Origin: Ditibartonella apis
Lineage (GTDB): Bacteria > Pseudomonadota > Alphaproteobacteria > Rhizobiales > Rhizobiaceae
Direction: 5' to 3'
Length of the DNA: 64,000 bases
NCBI RefSeq assembly: GCF_001952075.1
Contig: NZ_LXYU01000002.1
Location: 124,001 to 188,000 of the forward strand
Shown here: piece after piece, positions 28,438 to 37,603 of the stretch
Layout: each line of letters begins with the position of its first letter
Numbering within the stretch: the stretch's first letter is position 1
Position numbers and translations under genes: made by a program
Notes under the pieces: model-generated
What the model was told of the DNA's origin: nothing
Seen by the model: the letters and a program-made list of their open reading frames with translations, nothing else
Databases searched by the model: none

Positions 28438-29481
28438 ATGACACTCGAGAGCGGAACTATCCTTTCATTGCGTGAGCAAGATAAGGATTTACGAGATAGA
28501 GAATTTGTAAAATCTATAGGTATTTCGGAAGCCGAACTGGTTGAAGCTTTCATTCCGACCGGTAAAGCGCAAAGGCTCAAAATCGATGTTCCACTATTGC
28601 TAAAAAACGCCCATAAGCTTGGCGAAGTAATGGCTCTTACCCGCAATGAATATGCGGTGAGTGAAAAGAAAGGCCATTTCCAGAATGTTTTCCCCGGAAG
28701 CGACGTTTCTATGACGCTTGGCCAAATTGATCTTCGTATTTTCCAAAACAATTGGAAATTTGCATTCGTACGCACCATGCCTGTCCGTGACAGGATTGTG
28801 GATAGCCTACAGTTTTTCGATGCTTATGGCGAGGCTGTTTTCAAACTCTATCCCGAACCAACAACCAATCTTGACGAATGGAATAAACTTGTCGCTCTTT
28901 TAAAGGTTGATGCGACGAAGGAAAAATTGCGGGTTTTACGAGCGACACCCTATGATAATTCGCCGATACACAATGCGGATATTGAAGAATTCCGCAATCG
29001 CTGGCGGCAAATGACCGACGTTCACCAGCTTCATGACATTTTGAAAGAACTTAAAATTGGCCGACACGACGCAGTGAAGCTTGTTGGGAGCGAATTCGCC
29101 AATGAAGTGCGTGGCGATTCAGTCGAAATTCTTCTGCAAAGTGCTGCCGAACGGGAAGTTCCCATTATGTGTTTCGTCGGTAATAAGGGATGCATCCAGA
29201 TTTTTACCGGAAAAATTGAAAAACTCAAAAAAATTGACGGCTGGTTCAATATTCTGGACGAAAAATTTCATCTTCACCTGCTCACGTCGGGAATTTCACG
29301 CATCTGGAATGTACGCAAACCGACCAGCGACGGTTATGTCAGTTCATTGGAAGTTTTCGACCAGAATGGTGAAATGATTATTCAATTTTTCGGAAAACGG
29401 AGTGCCTGCGAACAGGAGCGTGAAGATTGGCGCAGTTTGTTAAGCGAGCTTCCGCCTGCGCCGGAAATGGCAGTCGCGTAA
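28438..29481 (+). CDS. hemS: cytoplasmic heme-handling protein HemS
   Basis: HemS/HmuS (347 residues) receives heme from the inner-membrane transporter and, in some bacteria, degrades it. The two tandem HemS-type halves are visible: VMALTRNEYAVSEKKGHFQNV and the GLWI-like first half, then MCFVGNKGCIQIFTGKIEKLKKIDGWFNILDEKFHLHL in the second. SRIWNVRKPTSDGYVSSLEVFDQNGEMIIQFFGKR closes the protein, as in family members. It is co-directional with hemP and hutB. Confidence 0.93.
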   Translation: MTLESGTILSLREQDKDLRDREFVKSIGISEAELVEAFIPTGKAQRLKIDVPLLLKNAHKLGEVMALTRNEYAVSEKKGHFQNVFPGSDVSMTLGQIDLRIFQNNWKFAFVRTMPVRDRIVDSLQFFDAYGEAVFKLYPEPTTNLDEWNKLVALLKVDATKEKLRVLRATPYDNSPIHNADIEEFRNRWRQMTDVHQLHDILKELKIGRHDAVKLVGSEFANEVRGDSVEILLQSAAEREVPIMCFVGNKGCIQIFTGKIEKLKKIDGWFNILDEKFHLHLLTSGISRIWNVRKPTSDGYVSSLEVFDQNGEMIIQFFGKRSACEQEREDWRSLLSELPPAPEMAVA

Positions 29482-29502
29482 CAATCATGGAAATTGATAC
29501 TG

Positions 29503-30435
29503 ATGAAATATGTTTTCGCTGATAACGATGACGCGCGTTCTGTTTGGCCGGATATTTTTCGGCCTAATCGACCAGACATTGTTCTGTGGTTTTTAGCAAC
29601 ACTTGTCATCGCGCTTTTTCCGGCGAAGGCGATAGCCAATCCGGTCGATGAATTTCCCGAAGGCGCAAAGATCATATCAATCGGCGGAACATTGACAGAA
29701 ATTGTTTATGCTTTAGGCGCGGGTGACCGGTTAATCGCCCGCGATACGACAAGCACCTATCCGGCAGAGGCACAAAACCTGCCTGATGTCGGTTACATGC
29801 GAAATTTATCGCCCGAAGGCATTTTGTCTCTTCGTCCCGAAGCCATTTTGCTCGATCAGCAGAGTGGCCCCGCTTCGACAATCGAAATTCTGGAAAATGC
29901 CGGTGTACCGATGGTTGAAGTCGCTGAACATTTTACAAGGGAAGGAATTAACGAAAAGATTTTAAAAATCGGTCATGCGTTGCACAAACAAGAAAAAGCG
30001 CAACAGTTGATAGCAACTGTTGATGAAGAGTTTGCAAAAAACGATGCGCTGTTAAAAGATTTACCCCACACGAAACGCATCCTTTTTGTTTTGACAATAC
30101 AAAATGGGCGTCTCATGGCCGCGGGAAAGAATACAGCCGCTGATGGTATCATCAAACTGGCAGGCGCAACAAATGCCATTGACGGCTTTAACGGCTATAA
30201 GCTTCTTACCGATGAAGCCATCATCGGCGCCCGACCGGATCTGATTTTATTGATGGCTCATTCCGCTACGAACACAACAGTCGACGATATAAATAAAATA
30301 CCTGCGATCGAGACGACACCGGCTTTTAAAAAGAGGGCAATCAAACAAATGGACGGACTTTATCTATTAGGCTTCGGTCCAAGAACGCCGATTGCCTTAC
30401 GTGAAGTCATTCAAACTCTCTATAAAAGCGAGTGA
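29503..30435 (+). CDS. hutB: heme ABC transporter periplasmic binding protein
   Basis: HutB/HmuT-type binding protein (about 310 residues) that carries heme from HutA to HutC. The domain begins AKIISIGGTLTEIVYALGAGDRLIARDTTSTYPAEAQNLPDVGYMRNLSPEGILSL, diagnostic of the class III family, and ends GFGPRTPIALREVIQTLY. The signal peptide is odd: about 27 polar residues precede its hydrophobic core (VLWFLATLVIALFPAKAIA). The ATG at 29503 is chosen over the TTG at 29494. Confidence 0.92.
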   Translation: MKYVFADNDDARSVWPDIFRPNRPDIVLWFLATLVIALFPAKAIANPVDEFPEGAKIISIGGTLTEIVYALGAGDRLIARDTTSTYPAEAQNLPDVGYMRNLSPEGILSLRPEAILLDQQSGPASTIEILENAGVPMVEVAEHFTREGINEKILKIGHALHKQEKAQQLIATVDEEFAKNDALLKDLPHTKRILFVLTIQNGRLMAAGKNTAADGIIKLAGATNAIDGFNGYKLLTDEAIIGARPDLILLMAHSATNTTVDDINKIPAIETTPAFKKRAIKQMDGLYLLGFGPRTPIALREVIQTLYKSE

Positions 30436-30571
30436 CGAAATGATGCCGGATTGTAAAGCGGAGAGGTACTTCCGCCACGTAAACCTTACCGGTGGGGTTG
30501 ATTGGCTTAAAACCTGTTTCATTCTTTTTCGCGTTCTTTTTATCTGAACAGGCACGTATGAGCAAAACAAC

Positions 30572-31651
30572 ATGGTAGCGACATTGTTTTCATATCATCC
30601 GGTCGAAGGTGATCGCAGCATTCGGGGAAAAATAGCCATATTTTTACTCCTCGCACTGTTTTTCACGTCCGTATATTGCGGTCTGGTTTTGGGAGCTTAT
30701 GACGTTTCAATTTCCGATTTTTTAAAATCGGTTATTCGAAATGGCTTTTTAGAGAGTTCCAAATCACGTGATTATCTGGTGCTCGTCAACATCCGGCCAC
30801 CACGCGTTATTCTTGCTGCATTGGTTGGTTCTGCACTCGCTATCTCCGGCGTGCTTATGCAAGGTTTATTCCGTAACCCTCTCGCCGATCCGGGAATCAT
30901 GGGCGTATCATCCGGATCCGCTTTGGGAGCCGTTATCATCATTGTCGGTTCATCCCTGTTGCCACCGTTTTTTATAAGCTTCTTTGGAAGTTTCACGATT
31001 GTCACCGGCGCCTTTACCAGCGGCTTGATAACAACCATTATTTTGTATTTTATCGCAACCAGAAATAACCGGACATCCGTTGCCACGATGTTACTTGCCG
31101 GAATTGCATTGAGCGCCTTATGTGCGGCCATATTGGGATTCCTCATCTTCATTGCCAATGATAACCAATTGCGAGATATAACTTTCTGGAACCTTGGTTC
31201 ACTCGCCGGTGCCACATGGTCACGTGTTGCAATCGCCTGCCCCTTCATTCTAACCGGTCTTGTTATTGCGCCATTTCTTTCACGCGGAATGAACGCCTTA
31301 TCGCTTGATGAAGCTGTTGCCGGACATCTGGGGTTCGAGGTTCAACGCTTGAAATATTTAACAATTTTTCTTGTCGCTTTCATGTGTGGTGGTGCTGTAT
31401 CTGTAAGTGGCAATATTGGTTTCATCGGAATTATCGTGCCTCATATCTTGCGCCTCACAATCGGCCCCGATCATCGTTTTCTCATACCTTGTTCGGCACT
31501 TCTCGGTGCTTCCATGCTGATTATAACCGATACTGTCTCGCGCATCGTTGTGGCACCTGCCGAACTTCCAATCGGCATCATCACCGCTTTGATCGGAGGT
31601 CCTTTCTTCCTGTGGATTTTGCTTAAACAACGTGGAACACTTAACCCATGA
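30572..31651 (+). CDS. hutC: heme ABC transporter permease
   Basis: A 359-residue FecCD-family permease with about ten membrane helices. Signature pieces include RPPRVILAALVGSALAISGVLMQGLFRNPLADPGIMGVSSGSALGA, NIGFIGIIVPHILRLTIGPDHR and ELPIGIITALIGGPFFLWIL. It forms the inner-membrane channel for heme with HmuV. Its last codons overlap hmuV by 4 bases (ATGA). A 136-base gap separates it from hutB. Confidence 0.95.
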   Translation: MVATLFSYHPVEGDRSIRGKIAIFLLLALFFTSVYCGLVLGAYDVSISDFLKSVIRNGFLESSKSRDYLVLVNIRPPRVILAALVGSALAISGVLMQGLFRNPLADPGIMGVSSGSALGAVIIIVGSSLLPPFFISFFGSFTIVTGAFTSGLITTIILYFIATRNNRTSVATMLLAGIALSALCAAILGFLIFIANDNQLRDITFWNLGSLAGATWSRVAIACPFILTGLVIAPFLSRGMNALSLDEAVAGHLGFEVQRLKYLTIFLVAFMCGGAVSVSGNIGFIGIIVPHILRLTIGPDHRFLIPCSALLGASMLIITDTVSRIVVAPAELPIGIITALIGGPFFLWILLKQRGTLNP

Positions 31652-32433
31652 TCGAAACCGAAAAGCTCGAACTAACCCTCGGAAAAAGCCTTATATTGCA
31701 CAGCCTGAACTTCAAGGCACAAGCTGGACATGTAACCACGATTATCGGAACCAACGGTTCGGGAAAAACCACACTTATCAAAGCTTTAAGCGGCGAACTT
31801 TCCTATAGTGGAAAAATAACAATTAACGGCGAAGACATAGCCCGAAAAAAACCGTCTGAAATGGCATTGGTAAGAGCGGTCCTTCAACAATCAACCGATG
31901 TGAGTTTTCCCTTCCTTGTCAGAGAAGTCGTAGCGCTCGGTCTTTCAAACAGTCTTGATCCCGACTTTATTAAGAAGAGACTGCCTGAAATGGCGTTAGA
32001 GAAGGTCGATTTGGCAGGCTATGAAGGACGATTTTATCATGAATTATCTGGTGGGGATCAGGCTCGCGTGCAGCTCGCCCGCGTAATGTGCCAGATTTGG
32101 GAACCGGTTTTCAATGGTATTCCACGCTGGTTATTTCTGGATGAACCGGTCGCAAGTCTGGATATCTATCATCAACTCGCTGTTATGGATATTGCCCGCA
32201 ATTTTTCAAAAGCCGGTGGCGGCGTTATTGCTATTTTGCATGATCTCAATTTGGCCGCCCATTATAGTGACAAAATTATTGTCATGGACCATGGACATAT
32301 TATCAAAGAAGGTTCGCCAGCAGCAGTCTTGACCACACCCATGCTGCGTGAAATCTATCATTGCAAGCTCACCGTTGGCAAAATACCTGCCGAGGGTGTG
32401 CCTTTTGTTCTCCCTCAATCGGCTTGTTTATGA
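31648..32433 (+). CDS. hmuV: heme ABC transporter ATP-binding protein
   Basis: HmuV/HutD (261 residues). Walker A is GTNGSGKTTLIKAL, the signature is LSGGDQARVQLARV, Walker B is RWLFLDEPVASLD and the H-loop is ILHDLNLAAHYSDKI. It drives heme import through HutC. The start overlaps the hutC stop, so the two are translated together. It ends the heme locus, facing the CMD gene tail to tail. Confidence 0.95.
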   Translation: MIETEKLELTLGKSLILHSLNFKAQAGHVTTIIGTNGSGKTTLIKALSGELSYSGKITINGEDIARKKPSEMALVRAVLQQSTDVSFPFLVREVVALGLSNSLDPDFIKKRLPEMALEKVDLAGYEGRFYHELSGGDQARVQLARVMCQIWEPVFNGIPRWLFLDEPVASLDIYHQLAVMDIARNFSKAGGGVIAILHDLNLAAHYSDKIIVMDHGHIIKEGSPAAVLTTPMLREIYHCKLTVGKIPAEGVPFVLPQSACL

Positions 32434-32456
32434 TCGAAGTATGAACTTCAGACATG

Positions 32457-33065
32457 TTATTTTTGCTCAAGTTCCGGTTCGCCCAGTGATAACATCAAAC
32501 GGTTGGCCCAATTAAAAAAACTGACAGCGTGGATAGCATCGAAAATTTCATCATCATCAAGACCGACGGCACGAAGCGCGTCGATTTCTGTTTGTCCGAA
32601 GACTGGCGGTGTTTGACTGAGTGTTGATGCAGCAGAAACAATGGCGTTCCAGCGTTCTCCTAAATCGGCAGAGATCCCCTTATCGAGGAGTTCGTCAACA
32701 TCAGCTGGTTTTTTTGAATAAACAGCCGCATGTCTGGCATGAACAGAAGCACAATAAATGCAGCCGTTAAAGCGCGATGTTGCAGCGGCTGCAAGTTCCC
32801 GCTCGGCACGGGGCAAGCCATCCACAGTATTATAAAAAATATCTTTATCTGTCCTTGTTCGCGCTTCCAATATATCGGGATCGCGCGCCAGCAAACGGAA
32901 ATAATCCGATTTTGCACGAGCCGGTTCAACTAAAGCACCGCGTTGACGTTCGCTCAAACTGTCTTCCGCAACCGGTTCGATCCAAGCAATCCAATCGAGG
33001 TTTCCGCGCGTAAAGACATTAGGTCTTTTACTTTTCTTGGTCGAATTAACGGATTTTGTGTTCAT
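32457..33065 (-). CDS. CMD/AhpD-like protein, Avi_7169-type peroxidase-related
   Basis: A 202-residue carboxymuconolactone-decarboxylase (AhpD-like) protein. The redox pair is visible as CIYCASVHARHA around residues 103-114, preceded by PRAERELAAAATSRFNG, and followed by IFDAIHAVSFFNWANRLMLSLGEP. AhpD-like proteins reduce peroxides or disulfides with this CxxC site. From memory this matches the family named for Avi_7169, which travels with an Avi_7170-type CMD protein and a KPN_01858-type luciferase-like enzyme; all three are present here in order. Their joint role is not established. Confidence 0.82.
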   Translation of the reverse strand: MNTKSVNSTKKSKRPNVFTRGNLDWIAWIEPVAEDSLSERQRGALVEPARAKSDYFRLLARDPDILEARTRTDKDIFYNTVDGLPRAERELAAAATSRFNGCIYCASVHARHAAVYSKKPADVDELLDKGISADLGERWNAIVSAASTLSQTPPVFGQTEIDALRAVGLDDDEIFDAIHAVSFFNWANRLMLSLGEPELEQK

Positions 33066-33133
33066 TCTCGTTCAATTCCCGATTATAAAAGTGGGTTATT
33101 ATGCAGCTTTTCAATAAAGCTTGAAAGTTGCCG

Positions 33134-33718
33134 TTAATTTGTTTTTTTATTCGCCGCCAGTGCTTTTAGCCCCAGAGCAAGTCTCAACTGGAAGCTCAAA
33201 AAAGCAACCAGTTGTGAAAGAGTAACGATTTCATCATTGCTCCAACCGGCTTGTTTCAATGCTTCGAGATGGTGTGCCTCACAATCCCGCGGGTGAAAAA
33301 CAAGAAGATGACTATGCGTCAATGCGGCTGCCAATTTTTCTCCCAAAAAATTCTTTACTTTAGCGTCAGCATTCCACGTTTTTCCGGAAGTATTTTCTTT
33401 GGTAAGCGGGCCATCGGGATAACTGCCAAATGGCCCTGTGCTTTTCGCAGAATCGGCTGCCTCCTGAATAACTTCCGCCCAATCCGGTTGCAGTTTTTTC
33501 AATTCATTTTCATAAAATTTGATAGCTTTTTCAAAGCCATGCAATCGGGAAACAAAAGTTGCAATTGCAAAGCGACCTTGCAAAGAAAAGTCGCCATCTT
33601 TGACGTTTAAAAACAGCGCTTCATAACTCTTTTGAGCCTGATCTTTCGTAATTGGCCGACGTTTGCGTAGCTCCAATGGCGAGCCAACAAGCTTATCGAT
33701 GACATCAAGCTGGGACAT
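33134..33718 (-). CDS. CMD-domain protein, Avi_7170 type
   Basis: A 194-residue protein of the CMD superfamily that lacks the CxxC pair: the equivalent region reads LLVFHPRDCEAHHLEALKQAGWSNDEIVTLSQLVAFLSFQLRLALGLKAL with a single cysteine. It begins MSQLDVIDKLVGSPLELRKRRPITKDQAQKSYEALF. It lies between its AhpD-like partner and the luciferase-like monooxygenase on the same strand, so the three are probably one operon. The missing second cysteine suggests a non-peroxidase or regulatory role; that is inference. Confidence 0.8.
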   Translation of the reverse strand: MSQLDVIDKLVGSPLELRKRRPITKDQAQKSYEALFLNVKDGDFSLQGRFAIATFVSRLHGFEKAIKFYENELKKLQPDWAEVIQEAADSAKSTGPFGSYPDGPLTKENTSGKTWNADAKVKNFLGEKLAAALTHSHLLVFHPRDCEAHHLEALKQAGWSNDEIVTLSQLVAFLSFQLRLALGLKALAANKKTN

Positions 33719-33760
33719 TTTTAGTTCCTTACAGCGAATATTCGCCTGGCAAATCCTGTT

Positions 33761-34771
33761 TCAATGTGTGGCAAGTTTCAAGCCTAATGCAGGCGCAATT
33801 TCTTTTGCCGTGAGTTCTAACGATTTCATGATATCTTCGTGCGGCGGATCAACGGAGTGCACCTGAAAAACGACATCTGTTGCACGATTAAGCGAGGTAT
33901 CTTTCTTCAGCGATGCAATCACATCTTCCGGCGTTCCGACATGTTGGTCAAACGCAACAATAAGATCTTCAAGGGTGTCGCTTTTCTTGTTCGATAAGGC
34001 TTTACCCAACCGTTTGGCAGCCTTTTTTAATCCTTTTTCAGCTAACTCGAGAGCATGGGCACGATCGCGAGATACAAATAAACTTCTGGATGCCATGATG
34101 CGGGGTTTGACACTTGCAGGCAGTGCTGCGAGGTAAGCGTCAATGATCGGGTTTTGTATTTCATCAAGCGAAGCATAAAGGTTATCAGCAGGACGCGGTT
34201 GTGTGCGCGACAACATTAGCCCGTCGCCTTTTTCGCCGGCAAGCTTACCTCCGAACGGAGAAAATGTTGCCATCCAGAAACGACGCAACAAATGGGGAGC
34301 ACTTGGATAAAGCCGGTTACCATCCAACAGATCTTCTCCGGCAAAGGCATGACGCAACACTTCAAGATGATGGGCATAAACTTCGCCACGTTTATCCGGA
34401 TTGACACCAAACACTTCAAATGACTCGCGTGTTCCTCCGGTGCCAAACCCCAGTTCCAGACGGCCATTCGATAAAAGATCGACAACCGCTGCATCTTCTG
34501 CAACGCGCACGGGATTTTCCATCGGTAAAGTGATAACTCCCGTTCCCAACTTTATCCTTTTGGTTTTTGCAGCAACATTTGAAAGAAAAACAAAAGGCGA
34601 TGGAAGGCCACCTTCTTGAGGGTGAAAATGGTGTTGGGCAACCCAGGCGGTTTCAAAGCCCAATTCTTCTGCAAAAATTATTTGTTCCTCCGCCAACTTG
34701 TAACGTTCACCAGCAGGTACATTATCAAGAAGGCGTGAAAAAAAGCCAAGCTTTCTTTGGTTATTTGCCAT
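33761..34771 (-). CDS. FMN-dependent luciferase-like monooxygenase (KPN_01858 type)
   Basis: A 336-residue bacterial luciferase-fold (LLM) flavin enzyme. It starts MANNQRKLGFFSRLLDNVP; AEELGFETAWVAQHHFHPQEGGLPSPFVFLSNVAAKTKRIKLGTGVITLPMENPVRVAEDAAVVDLLSNGRLELGFGTGG is the class pattern. ATG at 34771 gives the family length; the frame opens 24 codons further. It heads the three-gene operon with the two CMD proteins. The substrate is unknown. Confidence 0.85.
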   Translation of the reverse strand: MANNQRKLGFFSRLLDNVPAGERYKLAEEQIIFAEELGFETAWVAQHHFHPQEGGLPSPFVFLSNVAAKTKRIKLGTGVITLPMENPVRVAEDAAVVDLLSNGRLELGFGTGGTRESFEVFGVNPDKRGEVYAHHLEVLRHAFAGEDLLDGNRLYPSAPHLLRRFWMATFSPFGGKLAGEKGDGLMLSRTQPRPADNLYASLDEIQNPIIDAYLAALPASVKPRIMASRSLFVSRDRAHALELAEKGLKKAAKRLGKALSNKKSDTLEDLIVAFDQHVGTPEDVIASLKKDTSLNRATDVVFQVHSVDPPHEDIMKSLELTAKEIAPALGLKLATH

Positions 34772-35640
34772 TATAAAAATCCATTTCCAACAAACATCAA
34801 ATAAAATGTTTTCCGGCAAAAAGCCTAAACGCTTGGCAGACAACCGACAAAGAATGGATTTCTCGTTTTCGACTTTGATAAAAATTTAATTGATATAATT
34901 GTTAAGATTGTTAGAAAATTTGTCTCAATATTATTTTGCATGCTTCGGTGCGGATCCAATGCTAAAATTTTGGACAGTTTTTCGCTTTTAAAAAACGTTA
35001 TTTTTTAATTTTGAATATTCAGGATTCAAAAAAATTAAGCCAATATTTTTAATATTGAAAACGGATTTCGTAATCGTTTTCATAGAACGTAACATCCGCA
35101 TTGCGTAGCTTTCAGATTATTTGATTTCGATATGCATAGGCCTCCGTCTCGATTTTCCGAGAAACTTCCAGCCCCTATAAACTATCGGCTTGCAGCCGAA
35201 AAATCACCGCTTCAATAAGACTTTATCGAATATTGAATACGTTACCACGTTCTTAAACTTATTCGTTTTTCGCATTAAACCAGTTTGTTAAATTCCGTTG
35301 TTTAAGTTTCCTGTCAGCCCATCTGACAAGCATTTCATCTCACGAGTTTCATCTCGCAATGCAGGTAATTTTATCTGTTATAAAATCCCTTATAAAGTTG
35401 ATAAATAAAGTTAGGTAAAAACTAATTGATTTTACATATCGATATTCCGGTCATCATATTTTAGTTCCGGAACATATGGGCGAAGTCATTCACGCAAGGA
35501 AGCTCGGATACCGCGGTATTTTCCGGAAAAGATTAGATCACCATTCGCTATTTCAAGTGTTAAACGTTCCGCTCTCATTATTTTTATAATGGCCAACGCT
35601 AAAAGCTAAAAAATACCGGAATGAGAAGGAGCGTTGCAAC
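34772..35640. other. long gap between divergent genes
   Basis: About 870 bases between the monooxygenase and the MFS gene, which point away from each other, so it must hold both promoters. It is AT-rich, with no coding frame I can support and no RNA gene recognised. GAAGGAG at its right end is the MFS ribosome site. Confidence 0.5.
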
Positions 35641-36804
35641 ATGTCATCTATAAGAATATCACTCATCTGTTTATCCTTATCGGCATTAGCCTTGGGGCTT
35701 TCATCATATATGACAGCCGGTTTAATCCCTCTGATTAGTAACGATTTTGGCGTCTCAATCGGCTTGGCCGCGCAGTTGGTAACTGCTTTTACGCTACCTT
35801 ATGGTCTTTTGTCTCCCGTTCTGGTGGGAATGACAGGACATCGTGATCTTAAAAACAATGTTTGCATTTATCTTGGGGTGTTTGTTATTGCCAATGCCGC
35901 ATGTGTGATCGTTCCGGAATTTTATTTTTTAATTCTTCTTCGCGCTATAGCGGGAGCCTCTGCCGGTGCGTTTCTTGCTTGCGGAATAACAGCGTCGACC
36001 CGACTAAGCAGCAACGAGAAAAAGGGCAAATCCATTTCAACAATAATGGCGGGTATGGCAATTGGAACTGTCATCGGCGTTCCCGCTTCGCTCGTTATAG
36101 CCGATCGTTTCGGTTGGCGAAGCGCTATGATAATCGTGAGCATTCTTGGCGGTATCGCTTTCATCGGTTTATCTCTATGTTTACCGACCTTGCCATCAAC
36201 AATGATAAAATCCGAAAAATCCCGTTTTGCCCTTTTATCCGAATGGCCCGTTGTGAGAGTTCTATTGATCTCTTTTTTTGCAGCAATATCGAGCTTGGGA
36301 ATGTATACTTTCCTATCTCCATTTGTGAGCGCCGTAAATAAAGAGGCATATGTGACGGTTTATTTATGGTATTGGGGCTTGGGGGGCGTTTGTGGAAGTA
36401 TTCTGATCGGATATTTTGTCGATGACTACGATCTGAAAAAAATCCTGTTCGTTATTCTCGGATTGCTTTTACTATCATTTATCGGTTTGGCTTTACTGTC
36501 ACATATCTATCTGCCGTTGATCTCATTGCCCCTCGTTATATGGGGTGCGGTTGGCTGGGCGCTGCAAGTGCCCCAGAACAATGAACTCATAAAACTCAGG
36601 GAGGATAAAGGCGATGGTAATCTGGCAGTCGGTTTAAACCAGTCATCCGTCTATCTCGGAGGGTCGATAGGCTCGATGATTGGCGGCGTTCTTGTTTCAT
36701 ATGGAGTTTATCCCGCAACACTGCCCGGTTATTTTATGCTACCTGTTATTATTGCTCTTGTTCTTCTATGGACAGGTAAAACTAAATCTTCTTTGGACGG
36801 ATAA
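35641..36804 (+). CDS. MFS transporter, DHA1 type
   Basis: A 387-residue, 12-helix major facilitator. The N-terminal half shows SSYMTAGLIPLISNDFGVSIGLAAQLVTAFTLPYGLLSPVLVGMTGHRDLKN and RAIAGASAGAFLACGIT; the second half ends LPGYFMLPVIIALVLLWTG. It resembles drug or arabinose-type DHA1 efflux carriers (12 helices, motif A-like VGMTGHRDLKN). A strong RBS precedes the ATG. No regulator is adjacent, so the substrate is open. Confidence 0.85.
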   Translation: MSSIRISLICLSLSALALGLSSYMTAGLIPLISNDFGVSIGLAAQLVTAFTLPYGLLSPVLVGMTGHRDLKNNVCIYLGVFVIANAACVIVPEFYFLILLRAIAGASAGAFLACGITASTRLSSNEKKGKSISTIMAGMAIGTVIGVPASLVIADRFGWRSAMIIVSILGGIAFIGLSLCLPTLPSTMIKSEKSRFALLSEWPVVRVLLISFFAAISSLGMYTFLSPFVSAVNKEAYVTVYLWYWGLGGVCGSILIGYFVDDYDLKKILFVILGLLLLSFIGLALLSHIYLPLISLPLVIWGAVGWALQVPQNNELIKLREDKGDGNLAVGLNQSSVYLGGSIGSMIGGVLVSYGVYPATLPGYFMLPVIIALVLLWTGKTKSSLDG

Positions 36805-37603
36805 TACCAAACGTTAGATCAGACGCGCCTGCTATGCCCTTGTTGCTTTGTCGTTTCGAATGACCCCGCTTTTGGCTAATAGTTTATCAGGAAGCCCGGC
36901 TGCAGTAACTTGCAAAAAATAAACACGTTATCCAAGACCATTATATTTCAATGCATAAATATCACCGCTCGCCGTGCCAATGTTTTTCGCCCAAGGGAAA
37001 GCCGCAACGGGAAAAAATATCGTTAGCAACATTCATCTAAAAAATAAGCCAGATCGATTTTAGCAAAGCCGGTCACTGTTCTTTATCAATCAATAGATCA
37101 TCGACTTCGCAGATATAATAGCGTGGATTAGAACTAACGTGTTTTCCGCGAGCTAGTATTTGCTAGATATTTGAAAAGGCTCCGCGGCAAGCAGGTAATT
37201 AAAGAAAGAATGAGCATTCGTCCCGCCATCCTGTTACGTAAGCACTGGCGAACCGAAAATTCGGCAGATAAGGTTAAACACAACAGGCCTATATAAGAGT
37301 TAGATGAATTTCCTCGACTTGATGCCCAATAAAAAAAGGCGGAACGGGAAAAGTGAGAGCGACAATTGGAAATTAATTCAAGATCATGCCCCCCGCAGTT
37401 ACCCGCAGCAAAAATCACGATATAAAAATCCCGACATTTACGTAAAGATTCCGATAATTTTTTGGTTTTCAACTATACGGCGGCCGTCTAAGACACATAA
37501 CTTTCCAAAAACCGTCAAATATTCCGATTGGACTACAGGAAATGTGTCCATAATACCTTATGATATTGAAAGCACTTTATGCCATGATAGTTATCACTAT
37601 CGT
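36805..37603. other. gene-poor gap at the left edge of the accessory region
   Basis: About 800 bases between the MFS transporter and the double-DUF262 gene. Frames of 112 codons (minus, 37134-37472) and 149 codons (plus, 37304-37753) overlap each other and have no recognisable family or good ribosome site, so I do not call them. It may be a decayed gene. Confidence 0.45.
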
